Source: Bacteroidales bacterium
GTDB taxonomy: Bacteria; Bacteroidota; Bacteroidia; Bacteroidales; UBA932
DNA length: 36,304 nt
Reading direction: 5' to 3'
NCBI GenBank assembly: GCA_015060335.1
Contig: SUYR01000027.1
Location: forward strand, 1 to 36,304
Shown: one piece after another, positions 26,735 through 33,940 of the stretch
Position numbering within the stretch: the first letter of the stretch is position 1
Layout of the letters: each line of letters begins with the position of its first letter
Notes under the pieces: model-generated
Told to the model about the DNA's origin: nothing
The model's input: only the letters and a program-made list of their open reading frames with translations
The model's database searches: none
Position numbers and translations under genes: made by a program

Positions 26735-27325
26735 TTATTCTGCACAAAGTCTTAAGTTGTCGAAGTAGAACACTTCACCACCTTCTGTTGTAACACCTGC
26801 ATCGAAAAGAATCACGAAGTTCTTGTAAGCTCCGTCAGCCATTCCATATGTCTCATAGTCAAACTCGAGAGTCTCCCACTCGTTTGCCTTTGTAGTAGTA
26901 ACGTTAGTAATCTCTACTGCAGGGACATCAACGCCTTCAAACTTGAGATATACAGGGCTGTTTGCCTTAGGGCTGTAAACGTCAACCTTTACGATATATC
27001 CTTCCTCAGAGAAGTTGACGAAATCAACCTCCTCACCACCGAATGCTGTGCTCCATGTGAACTCCCACTGCGCACCTGATGCAGTCACCTTACCAACCTT
27101 GTCAGTCTTGTTGATACCTGTCTTTGAAGGGTTATCTGCAATCTCGAAAGATGCTCCGCCAGAGCCTGTCCATGTAAGGAGACCACCGTTCTCGAAATCA
27201 TCGAATACGCGTGAAACTACCTCAGAAGGAGTCACATCCGGTTCCTTGTTCTCATCCTTGCCATCCTTTGTGCATGAAACTGCTACCATAGCAGCCATTG
27301 CCATCATAAAGAAAATCTTTTTCAT
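26735..27325 (-). CDS. Small lipoprotein with a single carbohydrate-binding-type domain
   Basis: A 196-residue lipoprotein (VAVSC, Cys18). After a short acidic linker it has one beta-sandwich domain: FDDFENGGLLTWTGSGGASFEIADNPSKTGIN, WEFTWSTAFGG, GYIVKVDVYSPKANSPVYLKFEG, EWETLEFDYETY, KNFVILFDAGVTTEGGEVFYFDNLRL. The same blocks in the same order form the N-terminal domain of the three propeller lipoproteins at 13199-17965. It therefore looks like a stand-alone surface glycan-binding protein of the PUL. It lies 35 nt downstream of the GH127-like gene and is probably cotranscribed with it. Binding itself is inferred. Confidence 0.7.
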   Translation of the reverse strand: MKKIFFMMAMAAMVAVSCTKDGKDENKEPDVTPSEVVSRVFDDFENGGLLTWTGSGGASFEIADNPSKTGINKTDKVGKVTASGAQWEFTWSTAFGGEEVDFVNFSEEGYIVKVDVYSPKANSPVYLKFEGVDVPAVEITNVTTTKANEWETLEFDYETYGMADGAYKNFVILFDAGVTTEGGEVFYFDNLRLCAE

Positions 27326-27360
27326 AATGTTGTTTTTTTATAAAAGGTTATTAATAGTTG

Positions 27361-29409
27361 TTATTCCGCTGTATGCTGTCCTTTCATCGGGAACTGAGCG
27401 ATTCTAAGTGTGGTACATCCGTACGGGATGAGTTCTATCATCTCCTGTTCGTCTGCCACCGGAAGTCCGTACATATATGTATATGGAAGAGGACCTGCCA
27501 TCTTGTTGTATTCCGTCCAGTTTGTAACCCTGACTGCAGGGGTGGTGATGCGGATCGGTGCATTTGTCTCATTCCATGGATTGAGCACCTCGCCTTCTGT
27601 TCCGCTGAGGTCCACCTTGTAATGCTCCGGGAATTTCACCTTAGGAGTCTGGATCAGCGCATAGTTCCAAGGCGAAGCAGGAGTCATTTCGTAATAGTAT
27701 TCTCCTGAATCTATCGGATTTACTGTATTCTTGACCAGCTTCACGTCAGCTGCTACATTCAGGGCATATACAAGCGGTCCACGTTCCACTGCACGAGACT
27801 TCTCCTTCCATACTGAGAGAGTTGTCTCCGGAGTGAACTCAAGCGTAACGACATCACCAGCTTTCCATTCACGCTCTATTCTGACAAGATTCATGTCGTC
27901 CTTGGTCCACTGCTGCGGCTCGCCGTTGATCCTGATCTCTGACTTTATGCTCCACTGAGGTACTCTGACCACGAGAGGGAAGGTCGCAACCCTGGAAATT
28001 GACTCGAGACGGATATCGATTGTTTCTTCGAACGGATATTTTGTATCTTCCACAAAATGCACATCCACTCCGTCAGCAACCTTCGCCTTCACTGAGCTTG
28101 GCGAGTAGATAGTTGCTGCGAGACCTCCGTCATCTGTAGCATACCAGAGGTTCTGGGTAAATTTAGGCCAGCCCTGATGCATGTTTGATGTACAGCATGG
28201 ATATCCTGTCAGCAGACCGAAGCACTGGTCGAGACCAGAATGGTTTACATCGAAGTTTGCAGGACGTTTCACAGAATAGATCTGATTTACCTGCTGGAAA
28301 TACTGACGCGACATATAATCGTCAGAAGTCTGGGTAGGAAGAGCATTGAATGCGATCTTCTCAATGGTCTCAGCGAAACGAGGGTTACCCGTGATCTTGT
28401 ACATGGTCTCGAGAGAGAACATATACTCTACTATAGTACATAGTTCTGTTCCCTGAGTAGGATCATTGCCATGTATGGCTTCGTCGCCGCTGAACATGCC
28501 TGTAGGATATCCGTGATATTTCTCCAGATCGTCCATAGCGCATTCTATTGCATCGAGGTGCTTCTGCTGACGGTCATACTGATAATATACTATAGGAGTC
28601 TTGAATCCCTGGGCAAGGTTCACACTATGGATTGTACCGACTCTTGTGAGCTTGTCTCTTTCAAGGAACATTTCAGTATATGGCTCTGTCTGCTCATAGA
28701 GGATGTCGCCCAGTTCGAGAAGGAATGCATCCTTTGTGATACCGTAGAGCCAATATACAGACATGAGGTTGTCACCGCCACGGTAACGTGCCCAGAAAGT
28801 CCAGTTGTCGAGCGGCTGTTCTTTCAGATTTTCGAGCTGATAGCGGAAATACTTTGTCATCAGTTCGATCACACGCTGGTCTCCTGTTGCGGAATAATAC
28901 TGCTGGAGTACCTTGAGGACCACCATACGTGGCCACCAGTCCTGGCAGTTGTCTCTCTGCAGACCCCTTTCCGGAGTATAATCTTTGTCCGGTCCGAACT
29001 GTCCGTTTTCCTTTGAACTTGCAAGAGCCCACTCTATCCAAGGAGTTGTCTTTGCAATAAGTTTCTCATCTTCCAATATATACGCAAGCGGAAGCAGGCC
29101 GTCTATCCAATAAGGACCTCTCTCCCACTGGTCACCGTCACCTCCAAGCCATCCGTTGCGCTCACCCATCACCTGAGGATAGAGTTCATCAAGATGTCCG
29201 GTGGCACCTTCTGCCTGACTTACAAGCATGCTCTTGAGCCAGCCCTCAGCCTTGATGCTTCCAAGCGGAAGTTCGATGAATTTATTAGGATGGAGCGGCT
29301 CCGGATTATTCGGATAGTTTAGATTTGTTACTTTGGATGTACAGCCGGCAGATATCAATAATACAGATATTGCCCAGGCAAGGCGTCTAAGAATAGTGCA
29401 ACAGTCCAT
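27361..29409 (-). CDS. GH127-family beta-L-arabinofuranosidase-like lipoprotein (DUF1680)
   Basis: A 682-residue lipoprotein (ISAGC, Cys23). The N-terminal PLGSIKAEGWL and the (alpha/alpha)-barrel that follows are typical of DUF1680/GH127. Known GH127 enzymes use a Cys nucleophile held by zinc with one Glu and three Cys. Here TELCTIVEYM supplies Glu322 and Cys324, and YPCCTSN supplies Cys405 (expected nucleophile) and Cys406, so the metal site is complete. Glu310 in GDEAIHG is a candidate acid/base. Two C-terminal beta-sandwich domains follow. The expected reaction is release of beta-L-arabinofuranose, although other DUF1680 members have different sugars. Being the first gene after its promoter, it probably leads a two-gene operon with the small lipoprotein. 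Confidence 0.8.
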   Translation of the reverse strand: MDCCTILRRLAWAISVLLISAGCTSKVTNLNYPNNPEPLHPNKFIELPLGSIKAEGWLKSMLVSQAEGATGHLDELYPQVMGERNGWLGGDGDQWERGPYWIDGLLPLAYILEDEKLIAKTTPWIEWALASSKENGQFGPDKDYTPERGLQRDNCQDWWPRMVVLKVLQQYYSATGDQRVIELMTKYFRYQLENLKEQPLDNWTFWARYRGGDNLMSVYWLYGITKDAFLLELGDILYEQTEPYTEMFLERDKLTRVGTIHSVNLAQGFKTPIVYYQYDRQQKHLDAIECAMDDLEKYHGYPTGMFSGDEAIHGNDPTQGTELCTIVEYMFSLETMYKITGNPRFAETIEKIAFNALPTQTSDDYMSRQYFQQVNQIYSVKRPANFDVNHSGLDQCFGLLTGYPCCTSNMHQGWPKFTQNLWYATDDGGLAATIYSPSSVKAKVADGVDVHFVEDTKYPFEETIDIRLESISRVATFPLVVRVPQWSIKSEIRINGEPQQWTKDDMNLVRIEREWKAGDVVTLEFTPETTLSVWKEKSRAVERGPLVYALNVAADVKLVKNTVNPIDSGEYYYEMTPASPWNYALIQTPKVKFPEHYKVDLSGTEGEVLNPWNETNAPIRITTPAVRVTNWTEYNKMAGPLPYTYMYGLPVADEQEMIELIPYGCTTLRIAQFPMKGQHTAE

Positions 29410-29445
29410 GTATGCTCTGAAGTTTTAGTTGTTATTAATTCAGAG

Positions 29446-29453
29446 CAAAGGTA
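29446..29453 (-). promoter_or_regulatory. -7 element upstream of the GH127-like gene
   Basis: On the minus strand this reads TACCTTTG, a perfect TAnnTTTG and identical to the fimbrial -7 box. It lies 37 nt before the start codon. No TTTG occurs 19-21 nt further upstream; the nearest is at 26 nt. The rest of the gap up to 29546 is AT-rich and holds nothing else I recognise. Confidence 0.6.
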
Positions 29454-29546
29454 ACGGTGTATAAAAGCTAAGGGATAGACAAATATTTCAATCAAATGGA
29501 TTTTTTTGTCAAAGCGTCCCAAATGCCGAAGAATGACGGCAACGTC

Positions 29547-29654
29547 CCTGTCACCTACTTCCCTGACCCACAGCATATTACAGAAAGGCGATTCCCCGCT
29601 ACGGGGGAATCGCCTTTCTGTAACGCACTGACTACGAGCGAATTAGATGCCAGG
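29547..29654. repeat. 108-bp near-palindromic element, copy 2
   Basis: Arms 29547-29597 and 29604-29654 of 51 nt face each other around the loop GCTACG. The inner 20 bp (29578-29597 with 29604-29623) are a perfect inverted repeat starting TTACAGAAAGG. By hand comparison, about three quarters of the left arm and two thirds of the right arm match copy 1 at 13028-13135. The right end overlaps the last four codons of the flippase gene. Its hairpin may stop flippase transcription before the PUL. Confidence 0.85.
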
Positions 29655-31169
29655 CACATTGCGCCGATTCCTTTGCAGGGTCAGCCAGACACCTGCGCCA
29701 TAAAGCAGTATCAGCAGCGTGTGGACCATCATCTTGAGGGCAAACAGGCCTGGTCGTCCGACACCACAGGCGATTCCGTCAAAGAACAGATTGTCTATCA
29801 CGAGGGAGAGTCCGTAAGCGGCACCCATCAGTACGAATATGCCGGCAAGCCTGCCCCAGCGATATGGTATCGGATAGTATTTCGCTCCCAGTATGGCGCT
29901 GATGGCGAACATGACAAGATAGCTGGCGAGGTGACCGAATGCTGCAGCCCAATATGAATATTTCGGCATGAAGAGCACGATGACTATGGCGGTGACAGCG
30001 AGGCCTGAAAGGGTGATCCATATCGCCATATTGGTCTTTCCGGAGAGTTTGTACCACATGGATACGTTGAAGAGCATGCCGAGAATCATATAAGAGAGGA
30101 GCATGACCGGAACGATTCCAACGGCTTCACGGAACTGGGGGCCGAGAATCAGAGCGACGATGTCGATATATAATATGACTCCCAGGAAGACAAGTCCGCA
30201 GAATGCCGTGAAATATTCCTGAACGGAGGCATACAGCTGCCTGGAATCCTTTTCACGTGCACGCCTGAAGAAGAACGGCTCGGCTGCATATCGGAACATC
30301 TGTATGAAGAGGTTCATGATCACGGAGAGCTTGACTGCAGCCTGATAGAGTCCGAGGCTCGAACGCCAGGCCTCTGCATTTGTGTCGAAATATCTGAATA
30401 GGATCCTGTCAAGGAAGTCGTTGACTACTCCCGGAAGTGCTGCGACCATAAGCGGAATCGAGTACGCAAGCATCTGACGAAGGAGCTTCGGATCAAGCCT
30501 GAAGCTTATTTTCAGATAGTCCGGAATGAAGAGCAGGCTGCATACGACACAGCTTATGAATATGGAGAATATGACGTAGCTGAAATCCGGAACTGCCGGA
30601 ATGAATCTGAGCAGCCATATATCCGAGGTCTGGGCTGCCGATGCACAGTATTTCGGAAACCATAGGAAGAGAACAAGGTTCGCGGCTGTCTCCGTGACGA
30701 TCTTTATTGTCTTGAATATGGCGAACTTCAGGGCCTTTCCATCCTGCCTGAGCTTGGCGAAAAGTATTGCCGTAATGGCATCCAGCGCAAGGATTCCACC
30801 CATATACATTATGCATGAGCTGTATCCTTCATATCCGAGAGCTGACGATATCGGTCCGGCAAAGGCAATCATCAGAGCGAGGAAGGTGGCACTTATGCAG
30901 AATACCGTGACGAATGCATTGGAATATACCTTCCTCTCATCGACTCCTTCCTTATTGGCAAATCTGAAGCAACCCGTCTCGAGTCCGAGCACGAGAACTA
31001 CCTGAAGCACAGCTATATAAGCCATGAACTCCGTCACGACGCCATAGCTTTCCGGAGTCAGGAGCCTGGTGTAGATCGGAACGAAAAGGAAATTTATTAT
31101 ACGGGCAAGGATTGTACTCAAGCCGTAAACGACGGTCTGACCCGCCAGCTGTTTCAAGGGATTTGCCAT
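29643..31169 (-). CDS. Polysaccharide flippase (Wzx-like, MOP superfamily)
   Basis: A 508-residue inner-membrane protein from the ATG at 31169 (MANPLKQLAGQTVVYGLSTILARIINF). An ATG 13 codons further upstream (31208) is in frame but falls upstream of a possible promoter. The sequence has about 14 hydrophobic segments, and the N-terminal LAGQTVVYGLSTILARIINFLFVPIYTRLLTPESYG is the standard opening of polysaccharide/O-antigen exporters. FRYAAEPFFF and later segments fit the family C-terminal part. It should flip a lipid-linked glycan across the inner membrane. There are no glycan synthesis genes beside it, so the substrate is open. The last codons (PGI and stop) come from the palindromic element. 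Confidence 0.85.
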   Translation of the reverse strand: MANPLKQLAGQTVVYGLSTILARIINFLFVPIYTRLLTPESYGVVTEFMAYIAVLQVVLVLGLETGCFRFANKEGVDERKVYSNAFVTVFCISATFLALMIAFAGPISSALGYEGYSSCIMYMGGILALDAITAILFAKLRQDGKALKFAIFKTIKIVTETAANLVLFLWFPKYCASAAQTSDIWLLRFIPAVPDFSYVIFSIFISCVVCSLLFIPDYLKISFRLDPKLLRQMLAYSIPLMVAALPGVVNDFLDRILFRYFDTNAEAWRSSLGLYQAAVKLSVIMNLFIQMFRYAAEPFFFRRAREKDSRQLYASVQEYFTAFCGLVFLGVILYIDIVALILGPQFREAVGIVPVMLLSYMILGMLFNVSMWYKLSGKTNMAIWITLSGLAVTAIVIVLFMPKYSYWAAAFGHLASYLVMFAISAILGAKYYPIPYRWGRLAGIFVLMGAAYGLSLVIDNLFFDGIACGVGRPGLFALKMMVHTLLILLYGAGVWLTLQRNRRNVPGI

Positions 31170-31177
31170 AACGGATA

Positions 31178-31185
31178 CAAAATTA
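31178..31185 (-). promoter_or_regulatory. Possible -7 element for the flippase gene
   Basis: The minus strand reads TAATTTTG, matching TAnnTTTG, with CTTG 20 nt upstream in place of TTTG. It is only 8 nt from the ATG at 31169, so a transcript from here would have almost no leader. Confidence 0.35.
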
Positions 31186-31236
31186 TAAACATTTTGGATA
31201 TGCGGCAAGAAGCGGAATAAATTCGGAATGATTTGC

Positions 31237-31244
31237 TAACTTTG
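31237..31244 (+). promoter_or_regulatory. -7 element upstream of the cyclophilin gene
   Basis: TAACTTTG fits TAnnTTTG and lies 22 nt before the start at 31267. No TTTG is seen at the -33 position. It should drive the cyclophilin-HAD pair. Confidence 0.55.
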
Positions 31245-31266
31245 CGAAAGTGAAAAATTCATAGAA

Positions 31267-31995
31267 ATGAAAAAGACATTATTTGGAATAGTTATCTTCG
31301 GAATCATGGCATCGGCCCTTGTTTCATTCAATTCGTGTTCATGTAACAGAGGTAAGAAAGAGGTAGAGATGGATGATTCTACAAAACTTGCACTTGAGAT
31401 GGAAAAAAGACTTAGAGAAGAGCCGGAATTCGAGGTGAAGACCTCGCATGGCATGATGAAGATCAGACTTTATGGAAAGACTCCGCAGCATAGGGACAAT
31501 TTCGTGAAGCTTGCCGCAGAAGGTTTTTATAACGGCCTTCGTTTTCATAGGGTCATCGAAGGATTCATGATCCAGGGAGGAGATCCTTATTCAAGAGATA
31601 CGTCAATGATTGACAGCTGGGGTATGGGAGGTCCTGATTATACGATTCCTGCAGAATTCGTAAGCCAGTACCGCCACAAGAGAGGCGCTATTGCAGCAGC
31701 ACGCAAGGGAGACATGGCAAATCCAAGAAAGGCATCTTCCGGCTCACAGTTCTATATAGTACAGGACGAGTACGGATGCAGCCATCTTGACGGACAATAT
31801 ACTGTATTCGGAGAAGTGTTTGAAGGGCTTGAGGTGATCGACAGGATCGCTTCTGTCGCCACGGATAGATATGACAGGCCATATGAGGATGTGATGATCG
31901 AGTCTGTTGTCCGTATCGGCCTGCCTGAGCCGAAGACGGAGGATGCTGCGGACACTACAGCAACAGCTGCTAACGACACCACAGCTACAGAGTAA
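31267..31995 (+). CDS. Cyclophilin-type peptidyl-prolyl isomerase lipoprotein
   Basis: A 242-residue lipoprotein (FNSCSC; Cys24 or Cys26). The catalytic domain spans about residues 57-215 with FHRVIEGFMIQGGDPYSRDTS (catalytic Arg in FHR), GAIAAARKGD, SSGSQFYIVQDE and HLDGQYTVFGEVFEGLEVID, all family hallmarks. A Thr/Ala-rich tail (DTTATAANDTTATE) ends the protein. It should speed cis-trans isomerisation of proline bonds in proteins outside the cytoplasm. The HAD gene follows after 3 nt, which implies coupling of translation but no known functional link. Confidence 0.92.
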   Translation: MKKTLFGIVIFGIMASALVSFNSCSCNRGKKEVEMDDSTKLALEMEKRLREEPEFEVKTSHGMMKIRLYGKTPQHRDNFVKLAAEGFYNGLRFHRVIEGFMIQGGDPYSRDTSMIDSWGMGGPDYTIPAEFVSQYRHKRGAIAAARKGDMANPRKASSGSQFYIVQDEYGCSHLDGQYTVFGEVFEGLEVIDRIASVATDRYDRPYEDVMIESVVRIGLPEPKTEDAADTTATAANDTTATE

Positions 31996-31998
31996 CAT

Positions 31999-32694
31999 AT
32001 GGATCTGAAAGGAAAATTCACTCATATCTTCTTTGATGCCGACGACACTCTGTGGGAAAACGAACAGTTCTTCAGGGATGCCGAGGCTCAGTTTGCCGAA
32101 CTGCTCTCGGATTATACGTCAGCAGACGGTGTCCAGCAGATGTTGTGGCAGAAGCAGGAGGAAAATATTCCGCTTTTCGGATACGGCTCCAAAACATATA
32201 TGATCGGCATGACGGATGCTGCGATGGAGCTATGCAAAGGACAACTTCCGGAAAAAATATATTACGGTATCAAGAAGATAATCACAGATCTGGCCTTTCA
32301 CCCGTTTGAGCTGATCGAAGGAGTGGAGGACACGCTCAAGGCTCTGCAGGGGCATTATACCATGATTGTGGCGACCAAGGGAGACCTAACCGAACAGCTC
32401 GGCAAGTACCGTCAGTCCGGACTGGACAAGTATTTTCACCACTGCGAGGTGATGGAGAACAAGGATGTGAAGAATTATCTCGAACTCGCAGCCCGGAACG
32501 ATCTCGAGCCTCAGCAGATATTGATGGTGGGCAATTCGGTGAAGTCCGACATCGCTCCCGTCGTGGAGATCGGCGGCACAGCATTCCATACGCCTCACGA
32601 GGTGATATGGGTACACGAAATGATGGAGATGCCTCAGAGTGACCGCATTATCGAGGTCGGGAGGATTCAGGACATTGTCGGCTACCTGATATAG
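31999..32694 (+). CDS. HAD-superfamily hydrolase, YjjG-like
   Basis: A 231-residue cytoplasmic phosphatase. Motif I is FFDADDTLW (Asp13 nucleophile, Asp15), motif II is the Thr in VATKGD, motif III is the Lys in MENKD, and motif IV is GNSVKSD. The helical cap between residues about 20 and 100 makes it a subfamily I member, and DADDTLWENE resembles the YjjG-type nucleotide phosphatases. The substrate cannot be read from the sequence. It starts 3 nt after the cyclophilin stop. Confidence 0.88.
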   Translation: MDLKGKFTHIFFDADDTLWENEQFFRDAEAQFAELLSDYTSADGVQQMLWQKQEENIPLFGYGSKTYMIGMTDAAMELCKGQLPEKIYYGIKKIITDLAFHPFELIEGVEDTLKALQGHYTMIVATKGDLTEQLGKYRQSGLDKYFHHCEVMENKDVKNYLELAARNDLEPQQILMVGNSVKSDIAPVVEIGGTAFHTPHEVIWVHEMMEMPQSDRIIEVGRIQDIVGYLI

Positions 32695-32721
32695 CGACCA
32701 GTCTCAGAGACATTGACTTCC

Positions 32722-32753
32722 GGATACTGATACTTCAGAACGTATTCCTTTTT
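32722..32753 (+). terminator. Weak terminator behind the HAD gene
   Basis: GGATAC (32722-32727) pairs with GTATTC (32742-32747) with one G-T pair and a 14-nt loop, followed by CTTTTT. It is a weak stem, 28 nt past the stop. Confidence 0.35.
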
Positions 32754-32807
32754 CGATCACATTACACTTTCTGATCCGACCGCTTCCAGTTCCGCATTGT
32801 CATTATG

Positions 32808-32863
32808 GAGACTTTCTTTGTCATTTCGAGACTTTCTTTATCATTTCAAACGAAGTCGAGAAA
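32808..32863. repeat. 20-bp tandem repeat running into a palindromic repeat remnant
   Basis: GAGACTTTCTTTGTCATTTC occurs at 32808-32827 and again with one change at 32828-32847. The second copy runs into TCATTTCAAACGAAGTCGAG (32841-32860). That string is close to the dispersed palindrome TCATTTCGAGCGAAGTCGAGAAA seen in many Bacteroidetes genomes, from memory. Confidence 0.6.
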
Positions 32864-32936
32864 CTATGGCATGATATTAGCAATATTTCTTAACCGAATA
32901 GTTTTTTCATAGGTTAAGTTTTAGGTTAGAATTGCG

Positions 32937-32966
32937 GTGCCCTTCCGATGTGAATCGGGAGGGCAC
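32937..32966. terminator. Strong 13-bp hairpin with GTGA loop
   Basis: GTGCCCTTCCGAT (32937-32949) pairs with ATCGGGAGGGCAC (32954-32966) with one G-T pair and a four-base loop GTGA, which is of the stable GNRA kind in RNA on the + strand. There is no T-run next to it. It could be a terminator, a processed RNA end or a repeat. A second, weaker inverted repeat, CTTAACC/GGTTAAG, lies just before it (32889-32918). Confidence 0.45.
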
Positions 32967-33060
32967 TATCTCTTTATGGAGCATCAATGAGTCTGCTGAT
33001 ATAGGGGCGGTCCACAAAAAATAAGGCACTTCAGTCGGGGCTAAATGCCATACTATCATT

Positions 33061-33104
33061 TGTCACGACGCAAGAGTTTGGCCCTTAAGTCCTGCGTCGT
33101 GACA
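33061..33104. repeat. Palindromic repeat unit 1 (CACGACGCA type)
   Basis: TGTCACGACGCA (33061-33072) and TGCGTCGTGACA (33093-33104) are a perfect 12-bp inverted repeat with a 20-nt loop containing AGAGTTT and AAGTCC. A second copy follows 30 nt later. No terminator-like T-run is present. Confidence 0.8.
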
Positions 33105-33134
33105 GGAATTCCGGATAATCTAAGCTATTTCTGC

Positions 33135-33172
33135 CACGACGCAAGAGTTTTGACGAAAAGTCCTGCGTCGTG
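33135..33172. repeat. Palindromic repeat unit 2 (CACGACGCA type)
   Basis: CACGACGCA (33135-33143) and TGCGTCGTG (33164-33172) are a perfect 9-bp inverted repeat. The loop keeps AGAGTTTT and AAGTCC of unit 1 with a different middle part. It ends 24 nt before the -7 box of the next gene. Confidence 0.8.
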
Positions 33173-33196
33173 ACTGATATATATTGGGGAAATTGC

Positions 33197-33204
33197 TATC
33201 TTTG
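33197..33204 (+). promoter_or_regulatory. -7 element upstream of the small membrane protein
   Basis: TATCTTTG fits TAnnTTTG and lies 34 nt before the start at 33239. A clear -33 TTTG is lacking. Confidence 0.5.
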
Positions 33205-33238
33205 CTACCCATAGTTCCAACTGATAATACTGAATCAT

Positions 33239-33862
33239 ATGGCGATAAGAAGATTAAGCGAATGGAATGAGACAGCTAAGACGTGGCCACTGTCTGCATC
33301 ACTGGTGACGATTGTGGTGACTACATCTTACCTGATCTGGAATGGATATGAAATCAACTGGTTACACGCACTTATAGGTCTGCCTCTGATGTGCCTGGCA
33401 ATGACGGGTGCCATATATAAGTTCATGTTCCCTGCATTCAGACGCAACAACATCACAAATATTCTTGTTCACCTTCTCTGGGTCTCGATTGCGGCCATAG
33501 CGACATCATTCATCGCGACCGGAGCCCTGCACTGGAATGTGCTTATTGCCATCATACCTGTCGGAATGATCGCTTCCGGTATTACTCACGGGAAAAACAT
33601 GATAGCAGCATATTCATATGCATTTGAAGTTCTCTCAACTTATGCATATATCGCAATCTGCTCGATCATAGGCATATTCCCTATGGCTACCATCATAATA
33701 TTCATGACGCTGCCGGTAGCATTCGGATGTTCAAAGACTATGATCAATTCGATTGAAGGTGGAGCACATCTTACAAAGGACCTGGGAGCGCGTACGGCGA
33801 ATCTGCTACATATGTTCTCGATGCTGCTTGCTGTCGCGTTTGCTGTTGCAAGATATATTTAG
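33239..33862 (+). CDS. Small multi-pass membrane protein, possibly a reduced UbiA/MenA relative
   Basis: A 207-residue protein with about six or seven hydrophobic segments and no signal peptide cleavage site. I do not recognise it with certainty. The C-terminal part, IFMTLPVAFGCSKTMINSIEGG followed by DLGARTANLLHMFSMLLAVAF, resembles the last two helices of MenA-type prenyltransferases. LIAIIPVGMIASGITHGKNM resembles the segment that in those enzymes leads into NNxxDxxxD. Both Asp-rich motifs are absent here, and the protein is about 100 residues shorter than MenA. It is either a decayed or repurposed relative, or something else. It stands alone with its own promoter and a terminator at 33888-33917. 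Confidence 0.5.
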   Translation: MAIRRLSEWNETAKTWPLSASLVTIVVTTSYLIWNGYEINWLHALIGLPLMCLAMTGAIYKFMFPAFRRNNITNILVHLLWVSIAAIATSFIATGALHWNVLIAIIPVGMIASGITHGKNMIAAYSYAFEVLSTYAYIAICSIIGIFPMATIIIFMTLPVAFGCSKTMINSIEGGAHLTKDLGARTANLLHMFSMLLAVAFAVARYI

Positions 33863-33887
33863 ACACATGACAATACCCATATTACAG

Positions 33888-33917
33888 AAAAAGCCACCAG
33901 AATCCTGATGGCTTTTT
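33888..33917. terminator. Bidirectional terminator between the membrane protein and tsf
   Basis: AAAAAGCCA (33888-33896) pairs with TGGCTTTTT (33909-33917), with a further CAG/CTG inside after one mismatch and the loop AATC. T-runs are present on both strands. It lies between two convergent genes ending at 33862 and 33941. Confidence 0.85.
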
Positions 33918-33940
33918 TATATGTTGGATATATATCCGAA

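Noticed and set aside
33061..33172. CRISPR array
   Set aside because: There are only two units, each a palindrome with a similar loop, and no spacer-like unique segments or cas genes.
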